Source: Capsicum annuum
Lineage: Eukaryota > Streptophyta > Magnoliopsida > Solanales > Solanaceae
NCBI RefSeq assembly: GCF_002878395.1
Contig: NC_061114.1
Location: forward strand, 148,371,229-148,435,228
Reading direction: 5' to 3'
Length of the DNA stretch: 64,000 bases
The notes under the pieces were generated by a model. That model was not told the origin of the DNA. It was given only the letters and a program-made list of their open reading frames with translations, and searched no databases. Shown here one piece after another: positions 1 to 10,829 of the stretch. Positions within the stretch are counted from its first letter, which is position 1. Each line of letters begins with the position of its first letter. Made by a program: the position numbers and the translations under genes.

Positions 1-779
1 GACATTGGAAGATATGTTTTGGGCCTTTGTCATTGACTTTGGTCGCAATTGGGTTGAGCATCTACCTGTGGTGGAGTTTATTTAAAAAAATAGCTATCAT
101 TCTAGTTTTGGTATGACCCTTTTGAGGCATTGCATGATAGGAGGTGTAAATCTCCTATTGGATGTTTTGTGCTTAGGAAAGTAGACATGTTTGGTTCGAA
201 TTTGGTTTATCAAGTGATGGAGATGGTCAAGGTGATTCGTGATAGGCATAAAAATGCCCAAGGTCGCCAAAAGTCTTATGCAGATGGTAGGCATAGAGAC
301 CTGTAATTTGAGGTGTTCCTCAAGGTATCTCCAAAGAAGGGAGTGGTGCATTTTGGCAAAAAGGGGAAACTCAATCTTCGGTATATCGGTCCTTAAGTGA
401 TTTTGTAAAGTGTTTGTAGTGTTGCTTATGAGTTGTAACTTCCATCTACCTTAAGTTTGGTTCATCCAGTCTTTCATGTTTCTATGTTGAGGAAGTATCT
501 TAGTGATCCTTCTTTGGTTATTTCTTTGGAAGAATTAGGTATCTTAGATTTTCTCTCTTATAAAGAGGTCCTGATTGAGATTCTATATAGGCAAGTTCAT
601 CGGTTGCTGACCAAGGATATGGCTTCGTTTAAGGTTCAATGGTGGAACCATAAGGTGGAAGAAGCTACTTGGGAAGCGGAAGAGGACATAAAGTCCAAGT
701 ATCCACATTTGATTTCTGCTCCTAGGATTCGTGTGGAAGGTATGTTTCTTAAACACATCTTTACTTTTTGATTTTACTA
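1..779 (+). pseudogene. Integrase C-terminus and chromodomain-like tail, Tekay/Del-like copy T1 (left-truncated)
   Basis: The first bases encode the integrase stretch around the third catalytic region of Ty3/gypsy elements (TLEDMF...VIDFG...W.EHLP). A stop at about 84 and frameshifts follow. From 457 a 104-residue open stretch begins with VHPVFHVSML, the usual lead into the chromodomain-like tail of Tekay/Del chromoviruses, and contains a W-W aromatic pair and an EEATWE motif. The family's integrase would insert element cDNA, with the tail thought to steer it to heterochromatin. This copy is broken in at least two frames and starts outside the window. It is followed by a polypurine tract and an LTR, the expected 3' order. 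Class is confident; the clade name rests on motif memory. Confidence 0.85.
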
Positions 780-902
780 AAAAAGAAGACTAACATCTTT
801 GCCTCTTTGTTTTAAAACTTTGTTAAAGGGATGTTTGATAATGCAAATGACTCTGTCTGTGGTTACCCCTACCATGTCCTTCATTTGGGGACGAATGTTC
901 CT

Positions 903-914
903 AGTGGGGGAGAC
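903..914 (+). other. Polypurine tract of T1
   Basis: AGTGGGGGAGAC lies directly before the LTR start TGAAACA. This is the place and base composition of the plus-strand primer of LTR retrotransposons. The same tract in reverse complement flanks the LTR starts of T4 (17853) and T6 (56146). Confidence 0.8.
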
Positions 915-3194
915 TGAAACATCTTGGGTTTTGACCCTTAGAAAATTTCTTAGAAATCCATTCTATGGACCCAATACAACTCATGGGTATGAGCTGTATG
1001 CTGGGGTACGATTGCTATGTTCATGTCTTATGTTGATCTGTGTTAGTTGGTGGGATGGTTTCTGTCACTGGAATGGGTATGACTTAAAGGTGTGAGTCAT
1101 AAGGATTAGTATGAGTCATATCAAGGACTCGTATGGTGGGCAGCGTTTGGTCCTCCTGTTATTTCATTCTTCCAGGGATACGAGTTATGGGTACGGATCA
1201 TAATTTATGTTATGACTTGGTGGGTGAGTCATATACTGGACAATGTTTGATCCAAGGGTTGAGGCTTAGATACGGGTGGTGGATACCGATCGTATTGGAT
1301 GGTACGACTCATATGTGTCAGTTATATCCCTATGATGGGTTTTTTAAGGGATTGAATTAGTGTATTCTAGATATTTCCCTACTTGCCCTAACTAGGACCC
1401 ACAACTTTTAATACACTTAGGCCCTAGTATCCTATTCATTAACACATAAATTATTCCAAAATATCTCATAATTCTCTCAAGAGCTTTTGGTACAAAAAGG
1501 CTAGGGTTTCATCTTACGGATTGTTTTGGGGCTTTCTTTGGTGAGTTCTTTCCATTATATCTTTGGTATAAGGCATGATTCACTTCCCTTATTGTAATTT
1601 CAACTAAAGGCATGGTTTATATGATTGTTTTCATGGTTTTACTATTTCATGAATATGGGTTTCAACTATTATTTGGCAGTTTTCTTTTCAATGCTTGGTT
1701 ATGATTTCCTATAGTTTTAATTATGTTTTTTATAATCATTAATGGTGGTTTTTAACAATTGGATTGCATGGTAATCGTTTAATGGTCTTTGGAATTGGTT
1801 TTGGTTATATTATGCCCCAAGGTGTTTGATGAAATGGTTATAAAGATATGTTTATTTCATTGACTTCTTTTAGTAGAACTCTTTCTTGTTTTAAGTTGGA
1901 TAAAGGATTTTTACATGGTTTAAAGGGTTTGAAAAGGCTAAAGGTTGAATGGTTATTCTTATGGAGAACATGGAAGTCTCCTAAGTGGATTTAAATTGGA
2001 AATTGGAAGGTCACCTAAGGTCCCCTAATCTAAATGGTTTGGCGATTGATTTTACTTGCAAGTATGGGATGGTATGATGATACCACTAACATTGCCCTTG
2101 GTTAATAAATGGTAAATGGATTGTTTGGACATAGTTTTAATTGGGCATTAATGGCATAAAGTGTAGTTAAGCCTTGGAAGGTGGCAGTCCCAAGGAACCA
2201 AAACTCAAAACTCATATTTGCCGATATGAGGGGTCTTTGATGTCCATGTGCGAGTGTCACATTTTAAATTAGAGGGATATACTAATCATCCCATGGGATA
2301 ATTCTTGGTCATGTGGCTACAAACTCTGTGGCCCTTTTAGTTAGGGAGCTGAATCCATTTAGCCTATGGGTGGTTGGGAAGGCAAAGCTACATAAATCAG
2401 GTAAAGGTTATAAATGTATGTTTAATCTGGATCCCTTTCTCGACACTTACATATGTATGGTTGTATGCATTATGGATGGTTTCACTTGGTTTTATGATTG
2501 GCATTATTTTGTCTTTATCTTGAGTTTTATGCTTGTGGTCATTTGCTAACCCCATCTACTGGTGGTTTTATACCCATGCAATATTGGAACTGGTCATTCT
2601 ACTCATGTTTAGCAAGTGAATTCTATATTATCACTTTTACTGAAGTGGTGAGCTTCCATCCTTTCAGAATTCATCATTTCATGTTATGGATTTATTTAGA
2701 GTTTGATATCTTATTTTTTATATTGCTTTTTTCCACGGTTGGGGGCATGTCCAAACCGAATTTGTTTATCTTCTGAATAGAGGCTTTGTGGTACTTCTGG
2801 GTATTGGTATAGGTAGGATCGGTATTGGTGTCATCCTTGGTATTAGAATAGGTTGGTGGGCTAACATCATTGGACTATATTGTTGGTTTTTCCAATTTAC
2901 TATATTTTGGGATTGATTTTTATATTATGTTTGGTATTACCTATTAGTTTATGGTTTATGGTTTGGTTTGGTATGGTTGGGCGGTTGTTGTAATATAGTT
3001 GGACACGGTTTTGTTGATCACGGTTGTGACCCTATCCCAAAGTCTTAATGAGAATAATAATGCTATCTTTTTATATATTTGAAATTCAGCTCATCTAAAG
3101 CTAGATATAGGCGGTTGGGTGTGGTTACAAGGGGCAGTCCCTGGTCCGGGTTGTACTTAGGATTCCTATTACTAGAAGGCCTAGGGTTGGTTCA
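915..3194 (+). repeat. Tekay/Del-like LTR between T1 and T2
   Basis: The repeat begins TGAAACA after a polypurine tract and ends near GGTTCA, eight bases before a Met-tRNA primer site. It is about 2.28 kb. It aligns by eye with the T4 LTR (minus, 7453-7588 plus 15648-17852), the T5 LTR (22986-24969) and the T6 LTR (55076-56145). Because internal sequence lies on both sides (PPT left, PBS plus gag right), it serves as 3' LTR of one copy and 5' LTR of the next. Short open frames inside it are chance. Confidence 0.85.
2650..2672 (+). promoter_or_regulatory. Decayed LTR hairpin, Tekay/Del-like version
   Basis: GTGGTGAGCTTCC is followed by the 7-nt loop ATCCTTT and a partly mutated right arm. It is the counterpart of the better preserved hairpin at 15914-15937. 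Confidence 0.4.
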
Positions 3195-3202
3195 TGTAAT
3201 GT

Positions 3203-3214
3203 TGGTATCAGATC
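3203..3214 (+). other. Primer binding site of T2 (initiator Met-tRNA)
   Basis: TGGTATCAGATC matches the Met-tRNA primer site TGGTATCAGAGC at 11 of 12 bases. It begins eight bases after the LTR end at 3194, the same spacing as in T4 and T5. Confidence 0.85.
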
Positions 3215-3408
3215 CAGGTTCATGGTCAATAGGAAAGTCCACAAAGTCATATCGAGTAGAGTCTCTTTTAGGGGTGTAAAGCGTGCGACACTCATAAGAG
3301 AGAGGCTGTAGGAAATTTAGGAATCTTTCACTTTGTTGGTATTCTATCTTCAAGCTTGTGTTCTCAATCCTAGATCTCCTCTAATCCTTTTTCGTCATTT
3401 ATTAGATC

Positions 3409-4425
3409 ATGCCTCCAAGATCTGGAACACAAGGAAATTCTTCTATCCAATCTAGGGATAATGCTTAAGGGGTATATCCTACATTTCGAGTACATCTTTG
3501 ATCTCATGGTCCTATTCCTAATAGTATTTTAGTTCCTCTTACTCTATCTAGTTCTCCTCAGGTCCCTCAAGCCAACATGACAAATGCAGAATTTTGCCAG
3601 TCTATTCATGTTATTGCCTAATTGTTTGTTGCTCAGGCTGAGTGGGGTACGATTGGTTCTTTGTCTTCTGAGGCAACATGGGTTGGTATATTTATTAAGA
3701 TGGTTCCTCTAACTTTTACTGCGTTGAAGGTGGAGGATGATCCATAGGGCTTCTTGGATGAGATGGAAAAGATCTTTCAGGTGATGCAGGTTAAAGATGT
3801 AGATAGGGTTACCTTTGTAACTTATCAGCTCAAGGATATTGCTTATCAGTTGTATGAGGTGTCAGACAGGGATAGAGGTGATATGGAAGAGGATTGATTG
3901 TGGGATGCCTTTTCTAATTCCTTCATGGATCAGTTCTTTCCTCAAGCATTCAGAGAAGCAAAGATGGAGGAGCTTGTGAACCTCAGGTAGGGGAGGATGT
4001 CAGTAAGCGAATATGCTTTAAAGTTCCATCTGCTATCACGGTATGCTCTTTATTTGGTGGCTGATATGATGTCGAGAATGAGGAAGTTTGCTTCTAGGTT
4101 GAATATAGATTTGATTCTTAAGTGAAAGACAGCTTTACTGATTAAAGATATGGACATCTCGAGGTTAACTATTCATATGCAACGGGTTCAGGATAAAAAC
4201 AGAAAGTAGGTGGAGTTTGGGGATAGGCAGGGTAAGAGGAGTAGGTTTTTTTATCAGGATCATGCTCAGTATCAGGGTGGTATAGATGGGGACAAGTGGC
4301 CGAAAATAAAGTGGGGGAGTTTGGGATTTTCTTCTGCTAGTTCTCCTTATCAGTTGGGAGACAGGAATCATCAAGGTTGTGAAAATTCTCAGGCATAGTT
4401 TTCCTAATCTTAGGTGTCATTGGAT
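3409..4425 (+). pseudogene. gag of Tekay/Del-like copy T2
   Basis: The frame starts ATGCCTCCAAG (MPPR, the usual family start). It carries the retrotransposon gag core: a Q-L-KD-A-Y-Q stretch near 3820, a FFPQ.FREAK stretch near 3930, then MSVSEYALKFH near 4000 and a KDMDISRL stretch near 4150. Gag would form the cytoplasmic virus-like particle. Stops interrupt it, including TAG at 3745-3747 and 3988-3990, both at positions where sister copies have CAG (Gln). The coding sequence ends near 4425 against an LTR fragment, before any zinc knuckle or protease. T2 is therefore a 5' remnant. Confidence 0.85.
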
Positions 4426-4429
4426 GATA

Positions 4430-4651
4430 TTATTGGGTGATTGTTGCGGTACGATTGGACTTGGTTGGGTCAGTCACGGTTGTGACCCTATCCCAGAGTC
4501 TTAATGAGAACAATAACACTATCTTGTTATATGATCAAAAATTAACTCATCCAAGGCCTGATATTGGTGGTTGGGTAGGGTAACAAAGGGAAGTCCTTGG
4601 TCATGGTTGGACTTGGGATGCCCATTATGACACGGCCCAAGGTCGAGTCGT
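4430..4651 (+). repeat. LTR 3'-end fragment
   Basis: This stretch matches 2975-3194 of the upstream LTR (CACGGTTGTGACCCTATCCC, then the group ending in the cluster before the primer site). It joins T2 gag directly on the left and a different LTR piece on the right, so it is a deletion or recombination scar. Confidence 0.65.
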
Positions 4652-5434
4652 ATCAAGTATGATGGGTGCATCAAAATCCCCGCCCATTTATGAAACCTCT
4701 AATTCATGCAACTAACATGCACTGGGGCCCATTCAGGGGGTGACATTGAACCTATATAACCCGTGGGTGGATTTTATGATGGTCAAGCTACAAAATCCAG
4801 ACTAATGTTTTAAACCGTCATCTTAAGCCTTGTTCCTTATCCTGGCATGGCAAATGTATATGTATTTGTATATGGTTATGTGCATTAGATTTTGATTGGT
4901 TTGAATTATTAATCATGGCATTATTTGTTCCCTTATAAATGAGTTACATGCTAGCACTCCTACCACTAATTGTCTTCACAGGTTATATCCCCACGTTATG
5001 CAGGAAATGGCCATACTTCTTCTCCTTCTGCACAGTGATCAGGTGTTCGTGAGTTGACTTGAAGTGGTGAGATTCCATTCTTTGTAAGACATCATTTCAT
5101 GTTTTCTTTCTTATGTCGTAGAATTTATCTCATATTTATTTTGGCTATGGCCAGGGGTATGTCTCGACAATTTATTGATACTCAGTTTTTGGTTATAGGC
5201 TTTGTAGGAATACTATGGACTTGGGTATTGTGGTTGTCATTTGGTATTAGATTTTAATAATGTGGATAGATTTGGACTTTGATTTTATGTAGATCTTTGA
5301 GTTATCTTTCATGTATTTTTTTATATTGGTATTCAGCTACTGATAGGGGTTCTCAATCATATTGGAATAGGCTCAAGGGCGATCTCTGGTCCTCGGTGGA
5401 CTTGAGATGCTTGTTGTGACCAAGCCCTAGTTCA
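4652..5434 (+). repeat. 5'-truncated Tekay/Del-like LTR of T3
   Basis: From about 4730 the sequence follows the second half of the LTR at 915-3194, with the same order of blocks and ending just before a primer binding site. The first half of the LTR is missing. A decayed version of the LTR hairpin (loop ATTCTTT) is at 5069-5090. The exact right end is uncertain because the spacer to the primer site is longer than in sister copies. Confidence 0.65.
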
Positions 5435-5448
5435 AGTGATGACAAAGT

Positions 5449-5460
5449 TGGTATCAAAGC
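5449..5460 (+). other. Primer binding site of T3
   Basis: TGGTATCAAAGC differs from the Met-tRNA primer site by a single G to A change. Confidence 0.85.
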
Positions 5461-5656
5461 TCAGGTTTTGGTGTCATAGGGTTTCTATTAAGATGTATCA
5501 AATATAGTCTGTTTTATAGGTGTATAGCATACCACACTTATAAGACAGAGGCTATAAGGCATTTATGAATGTTTTCTTTTCTTGTTGTCTTATTTTCATG
5601 CTATAAAGTCTAGGGTCTTTGATTTCTCTAACTCCAATTTCTTATCCTTTCATATC

Positions 5657-6760
5657 ATGCCTCCTTGATGTTCTGAAGATCATGGAAACATATTTGTCCT
5701 ACCTAGGACAATATGGACGGAGTTTGTCCTACTCCTGGGGTACTGACCTGCTCTACTGTTATTGCTTTTGATTATCCCCTAATGTTCCACCTGTTTCCAC
5801 TTATCCTTCTCTAGTTGGTAGCACTCATACTCGGCTATCTCAGGGAGATATTACTAATGCTGAGTTTCACAAGTTTATAAGGCTGAGCCATCCAACTTTC
5901 ACTGGTACTAAGGCTGAGGAGGGTCCTCAGAGTTTTATACATGTTATAGAGAAAATCTTTTGGGTTATGCATGCTACTGAGGTAGAGGAAGTGGAATTCA
6001 TTGTTTATCAGTTGAAGGATGTGGCATACCAATGGTACAAGGAGTGGGAGCATCTTAGGGGTAATGATGCTGAGTCTACTTTGTGGGATAACTTCTCTAC
6101 CACAATTCTTTACCATTTTTTCCCTCAGGAGTTGAGGGAGGTAAAAGTGAAGGACTTTTTGAATTTGAAGGAAAGTAGGATGACGGTGAAAGAGTATGCC
6201 TTGAAATTCCACCAGTTGTCATAACATGCCCTGATCTAGTGTATAACATGAGTTCTAGACTGAGGAAATTTTCTTTTGGTTAGTCTTTTGGGGAGCAAAG
6301 TAGCCTTATTAAATAAGGATATAGACATCTCTAAACTTATGGTACATATGGAACAGGTTGAGGAGGAGAAAAAGAGGCAAGGTATATAGAGTAGATGTAG
6401 AGTAACAAATTTTGGTATTCATATTAGGGTGGAGGTTAGCAACAGAGTGGTAAAGATGGTGGGAAGTGATCTAAGAATAAGTGAGTAAACTCTGGATCAT
6501 ATTCAACGGCTAGTGCTCCTTATCAAAAGTCATCCAGAGATTATTAATTCTATATTGATGATGATTATGGGGAATAGAACGCCTAATCTCAGACTAGTGG
6601 GGCCCAATTGGCACCATCATATCCTCTTTACAAGTTCTGTGGTCAGTTGCATGGTGGTTTCTATGATAAGGGGAAGAATCAGTGTTTTAGTTGTGGTCAG
6701 ATTGGTCATTTGAAGTGGAATTTTCCTTCAAAGGTTGCTTCTAGGACAACAAGGTTCTGA
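5657..6760 (+). pseudogene. gag of Tekay/Del-like copy T3 with damaged zinc knuckle
   Basis: The start ATGCCTCC at 5657 is followed at once by a stop and frameshifts. The conserved core survives at 5967-6224 as an 85-residue open stretch, including a Y-Q-L-KD-VAYQWY block, a FFPQELREVK block and MTVKEYALKFHQLS. Nucleic-acid binding would depend on a CCHC knuckle; the remnant at 6683-6727 reads CFSCGQIGH with the last cysteine changed to Phe. Gag runs on toward the protease as in normal gag-pol order. Nonfunctional. Confidence 0.85.
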
Positions 6761-6860
6761 TTGCTACTTTATCAGTTCCTGCACCAAAGAGTGCCACTTC
6801 TGGCTCCAGCACTAGCCGAAATTGTCTGTATTCTCTCACTACTCGCCGGGACTCTGAGGC

Positions 6861-7452
6861 ATCTCCTGATGTCATCACTGGTATGTTAAGACTCTTCTCT
6901 TGTGATGTATATTGTTTATTTGATCCGAGATCTACCCTTTCTTATGTGACCCTATTTGTGGCTTACATTTTGGTTTCGATCCTTAATGCATTTCAAACCC
7001 TTTCTATTTCTACCCTAGTAGGTGACTCAATATTTGCTAGAAGGGTATATAGGGTTTGTGTGGTATCTGTTGGTTGCAGGGAAATCTTTGTAGATCTATT
7101 TGAATTAGACATGTTAGATTTTGATGTTATCTTAGGAATGGATTGGTTGGCCTCTTAATATGCCTCTTTAGACTATCAAACCAGTAAGGTCATCTTTAAA
7201 TTCCCTAATGAGTCCGTCATTGAGTGGGAAAGGAGTTACCTTGTGCTAAGGAAAGGTTCATATCATATCTTAGAGCCTAAAAATTGATTTCTAAGGGGTT
7301 TCTTTATCATCTGGTTTGGGTTAAAGATTCTAACTCGAAGGGTCCTTCTTTACAATATGTTCCCATGGTTAGTGAATTTCCTGAGGTTGTCTCTGCTGAT
7401 CTTTCTAGTGTTACTTCCAATAGAAAAATTGATTTCGGGATTGATCTTAACA
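6861..7452 (+). pseudogene. Retropepsin and start of reverse transcriptase, T3, cut by T4
   Basis: The protease frame (6883-7158) has the family's opening ML.LF..DVY, then FDPRSTLSYVT where sister copies have a DPGS active-site loop; Gly is replaced by Arg, which should abolish activity. The flap-side motif DFDVILGMDWL follows. After a stop near 7157 the linker ([13 protein letters not shown]) and the first RT residues (DFGIDL) are read up to about 7450. There the minus-strand LTR of T4 begins. The rest of RT, RNase H and integrase of T3 is not found on the other side of T4. Confidence 0.85.
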
Positions 7453-7588
7453 TAACCCGAACTAGGGCCTTGTCATAATGGGAATCTCAAGCCAAACAAG
7501 GATTGGAGATCGCCCCGCTACCTAATTCGACCAACCAACATATACCATGAGTCAGATGAATTCCAAACATATACCCAAATAAGGTGAC
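7453..7588 (-). repeat. Distal end of the T4 3' LTR
   Basis: Reverse complement matches the LTR end of T5 (the block ATTATGACAAGGCCC) and the stub at 22836-22985. It is separated from its continuation at 15648 by N1; joining the two after removing one GTGAC copy restores an LTR order matching 22836-22985. Confidence 0.85.
7584..7588. repeat. Target site duplication of N1, left copy (GTGAC)
   Basis: GTGAC lies directly before the N1 terminus and is repeated at 15643-15647 directly after the other terminus. Five bases is the usual Ty3/gypsy duplication length. Confidence 0.85.
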
Positions 7589-7899
7589 TATAACACCCTG
7601 AAATCCTATCTCGAGACGTCACACAGTGCTTCTGACCCTAATGGACCACATGATAACCCTTTACTAATATCTATACCTGTATACTACATAATATCTAAAA
7701 TAAATGCAAAAAACTAGCCATAAGGTTCAACACATCTATGAATACTCATAATATAGAAAACTGAGTACTACTACATCAAAAACATCCGTCTGAAAAGCCT
7801 TTAAAAAGTCTGAACTGTGGAGTTGATGGGACAAGTCCCTACCTAAATCCATCAACTAAAAATAAATTAAGTCTATGAAATAATAGTAAACTGAGATTT

Positions 7900-8009
7900 G
7901 TCCTCGAAAGAAGAGGACTCACTGCTACTGCTGCTGACTGGGACTGAACTACTGAGGATACTCTGGATCCTTTGCCTTTGAACCTATGGTATCAAATAAA
8001 ACACCATAG
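7900..8009 (-). promoter_or_regulatory. Two-hairpin module in N1 3' LTR
   Basis: Minus strand: stem CTATGGT/ACCATAG (8009-8003 with 7990-7984), 65 bases, then GTCCTC-7 nt-GAGGAC (7918-7900), a perfect 6-bp stem. The second hairpin is 311 bases from the LTR end. The same pair with nearly the same spacing recurs in four other LTRs of the window. Function unknown. Confidence 0.6.
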
Positions 8010-9484
8010 CGCAAATGCGTCAGTACAGGAATGTATTGAGTATGTAGACAGGGTAGACAAATGCAAGGGCTCATGCATGCACAATATCTAAATTGAATAA
8101 TCATTAAGATGCCGCATGAGAACACATACATGAATGCACATACCATGAATGCTGAGATTACTTAGTTCCTTAGTTCCATATCTGACAAAAAAAGTATCGA
8201 ATCATAGTATCTGATTGACGATATAGATCTTGAATAGGTTACTTGGATAGCTTTTGATATTAGACTTGAATACTATTAGATCGAAGCTGATTATAGGACT
8301 GAGGCTAGATTACTAGCCATACAGAGATTACAGAGATAACTAAGATTACTGAGATTTCTTTAGTTCTAACTTGTCCGAGGATACAAAGTTCTATAGTTCA
8401 CTAAGTTCTGAGAATCATGGCTCAACTGAAGTTATCGAGAAACTGACACAGGCTCTAGACAACAGCTCTATTGTCAGGTATAAATACCCCCAGGACTCGA
8501 TAACGTAAAAGTAAATCATAATCATTCATTCATCATCACAATCATTCATGTATCATCATAATCATTCATGCATCATCACAATTATTAACACAACTCTTCA
8601 AGTAAATAGGAATCACAAACATCTATTCGTCATCATAGTAGTCAAGGGGTCACTTTAAGCATCTTGGAATCATAATCATATAATAATATAGGGGAAACAT
8701 GCTACTAGATCATACTCCATTCAACAAGGTTTTACCTCAGCTATTTCATACCTATATCAGTCTTGACATGTGTTTGGATATCACAAAGCTTGGGGAAACT
8801 TCTTACTATCATATCTCAACTTAATTGGGGATTTCGTGCTATCTTGGCACAATTCATTCACTAAGGCATTTTATCAAACACTAGGCATGCACGGGTTCAT
8901 ACGGGTTCACACTTATTTGGGAATTTCCAGCCACCATGGAATAATTCATTCATTTAGGCATTTTTATCAAACCTATGGGGGACATGCTTCTCTTATTCAA
9001 CCATTTCTACACCCAAAAGTCAAGAACACATCACATAGAAAACAACTTCAAGAGGTTCTATCACATTAGTTCCCCATACTAGGGTCAAAGCACATAAATT
9101 TTGTGCACAAACATAAATAAAAGCTCCACAACACCTTTAACATCCATTTCAACTCATACAAATCATTAACAACTCACAAACATAAAAAAAATTTAGTTTT
9201 TAAAAAGGGTTCTTGAGCTTTTTGGATGAAAGCGACCCAAAAATCAATATCAACATACCTTAACCTTTGAAGTCGGATGAGTTCTAATGCTTGAGACTCT
9301 ATCTGCAGTTGTAATAAATGATTCTAAAAGCTCACACAATGAGGAACTTCGTTCTTGAAGAAATCTTGAAGATTTACGGATGATTTATGGAAGATTAGAG
9401 TTCTTGAATTGAAACCCTAGATATTCTCTCTTTGGAGAATTGGAAGAGAAATGGAGAAATTAGGGTTTGAATGAGGGTTCCTCA

Positions 9485-9492
9485 TATTTATA
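9485..9492 (-). promoter_or_regulatory. TATA box of N1 3' LTR
   Basis: Minus-strand CTATAAATATGAGG is a canonical plant TATA context, conserved in the other N1 LTR at 14956. It implies transcription toward lower coordinates, with the palindromes at 9565-9794 just upstream. Confidence 0.65.
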
Positions 9493-9564
9493 GAGGCTCA
9501 AAAAAGTGGAAAATCTCCAAAATACCCTTGCAAATATTCCTTTAAATTGCTGGAAAAATATTCT

Positions 9565-9794
9565 TGACGACATTCATAACTGGCCGTCAAGTTGGTGATA
9601 GGCCATCACGAATGTCGTCAAAAAAAAAAAGTAAAATACTGAGTTTCTGGTTAAGGCTAACAACATTGGTGATAGGCCATCACGGGCATAATGTCTTATC
9701 ACAAAATGTCGTCACTGGGTTCAGAAATTTGCCCAGGGCTGATGACATTGGTGATAGGCCATCATGGGCGTGATTACTTATCATGAATGTCGTC
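9565..9794. repeat. Three tandem palindromes in N1 3' LTR
   Basis: Units at 9565-9620, 9658-9714 and 9740-9794 each start near TGACGACATT and end near AATGTCGTCA. The second and third also share inner arms GTGATAGGCC and a matching CTTATCA side, giving stems of up to about 26 bp. They lie in the promoter-proximal U3 and match 15036-15249 in the other LTR. Confidence 0.8.
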
Positions 9795-10187
9795 ACTAGT
9801 TTCCCAGCCAGACATGCTGGAGTAAAATGGCAAAACTCTTTGCTCCTATATCATTTTTTGATGAAATTGGTATCATTGGAAACATAATTCAAAGAGATTT
9901 CATTTGATATATAGTATGTCCTCTAATTTGATATATGGAAGGAGTTATGATCGATTGAATTTGACCAAAATTTTCACGGTCACTAAAACTTGAACGATAG
10001 AAAAGCTTCCAACTCATCCATAAGTTAGGGGACCTCTATGATCTCAATTCATGCTCAAATAGATTCCCACATGATTCAAAGTATTTCATACTTGGGAGGA
10101 TATTTCTGAAACATTTTGACTCGGATTTTTGCTTTACCAAATACGCTCTAAGGCTCAGACTGAAAAAGGATTTTATGGGGCATTACA

Positions 10188-10202
10188 TTACCTCCCCCTT
10201 AA
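10188..10202 (-). other. Polypurine tract of N1
   Basis: Minus-strand AAGGGGGAGGTAA directly precedes the 3' LTR start TGTAATGCCCC. Confidence 0.85.
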
Positions 10203-10829
10203 GAACATTCATCCTTTAATGTCGCTTGATAGACTGAGAATATTGATCAACAAAACTTACTCAAGAAATGGAAACATCTCAGATCAGGACTACGCAACTG
10301 GAGCGACTGACATATAGAGTTCTCACACTAGGCATGCATATCTGATACATGGAATACTCGACTGATGATACTTATAGCTGAATTATCATAATACACATGT
10401 ATATCTATTGCATGGGCTCATAAATGGGATGATCTCATGAATACACGACTGAACACACACTGACAAGCTGAACTCTTTCTACTAAATGAGCATATCAAAT
10501 GCATGAATATCTAGCTAAGCTGACTTTTAAAAGTAGGATCGACAATTCAATGACAACTGATGCTAACTCCATAAAGAAAATCTGAACATGCATCAGGATG
10601 AATCTAATGGCATGAAACATCATAATACTATAGGGTATCTCCCCTTTGGAACTCTCTGTCCCTCTAAATGCACTTCGCTGAAATACTGGAGCAGTGCTCG
10701 GGGCACCTACAGACTGGGTCATAATTGATCGATCAAGATATAAAACTTATGCATGACTCATGCTAACATATAATCTCAAAATGGGAGCAAAGGATCTAAC
10801 AATGCATGTCATAAAGTTGAAGGGCTCAT
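10203..10829 (-). other. Post-gag noncoding interior of N1
   Basis: No protease or pol motif is visible. Just after gag, the minus strand contains TGCATTGTTAGATC followed by sequence similar to the post-gag stretch of N2 at 39518 and 45657. The rest is AT-rich and unassigned. Confidence 0.6.

Larger units (their letters stand above)
7589..10187 (-). repeat. 3' LTR of N1 (internally deleted)
   Basis: The 2.6-kb repeat ends in GGGGCATTACA at 10187 and in a mutated TATAACACCC at 7589. It aligns along its length with 12172-15642, except that the counterpart of about 12733-13635 is missing around 8150. It contains a TATA box, three palindromes and two stem-loops, listed separately. Confidence 0.9.

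Noticed and set aside
1133..1360. Short open frames inside the LTR at 915-3194 as possible genes
   Set aside because: Not conserved in the T4, T5 or T6 LTRs and no motif.
5835..6212. 125-residue minus-strand open frame
   Set aside because: Complement of the T3 gag core.
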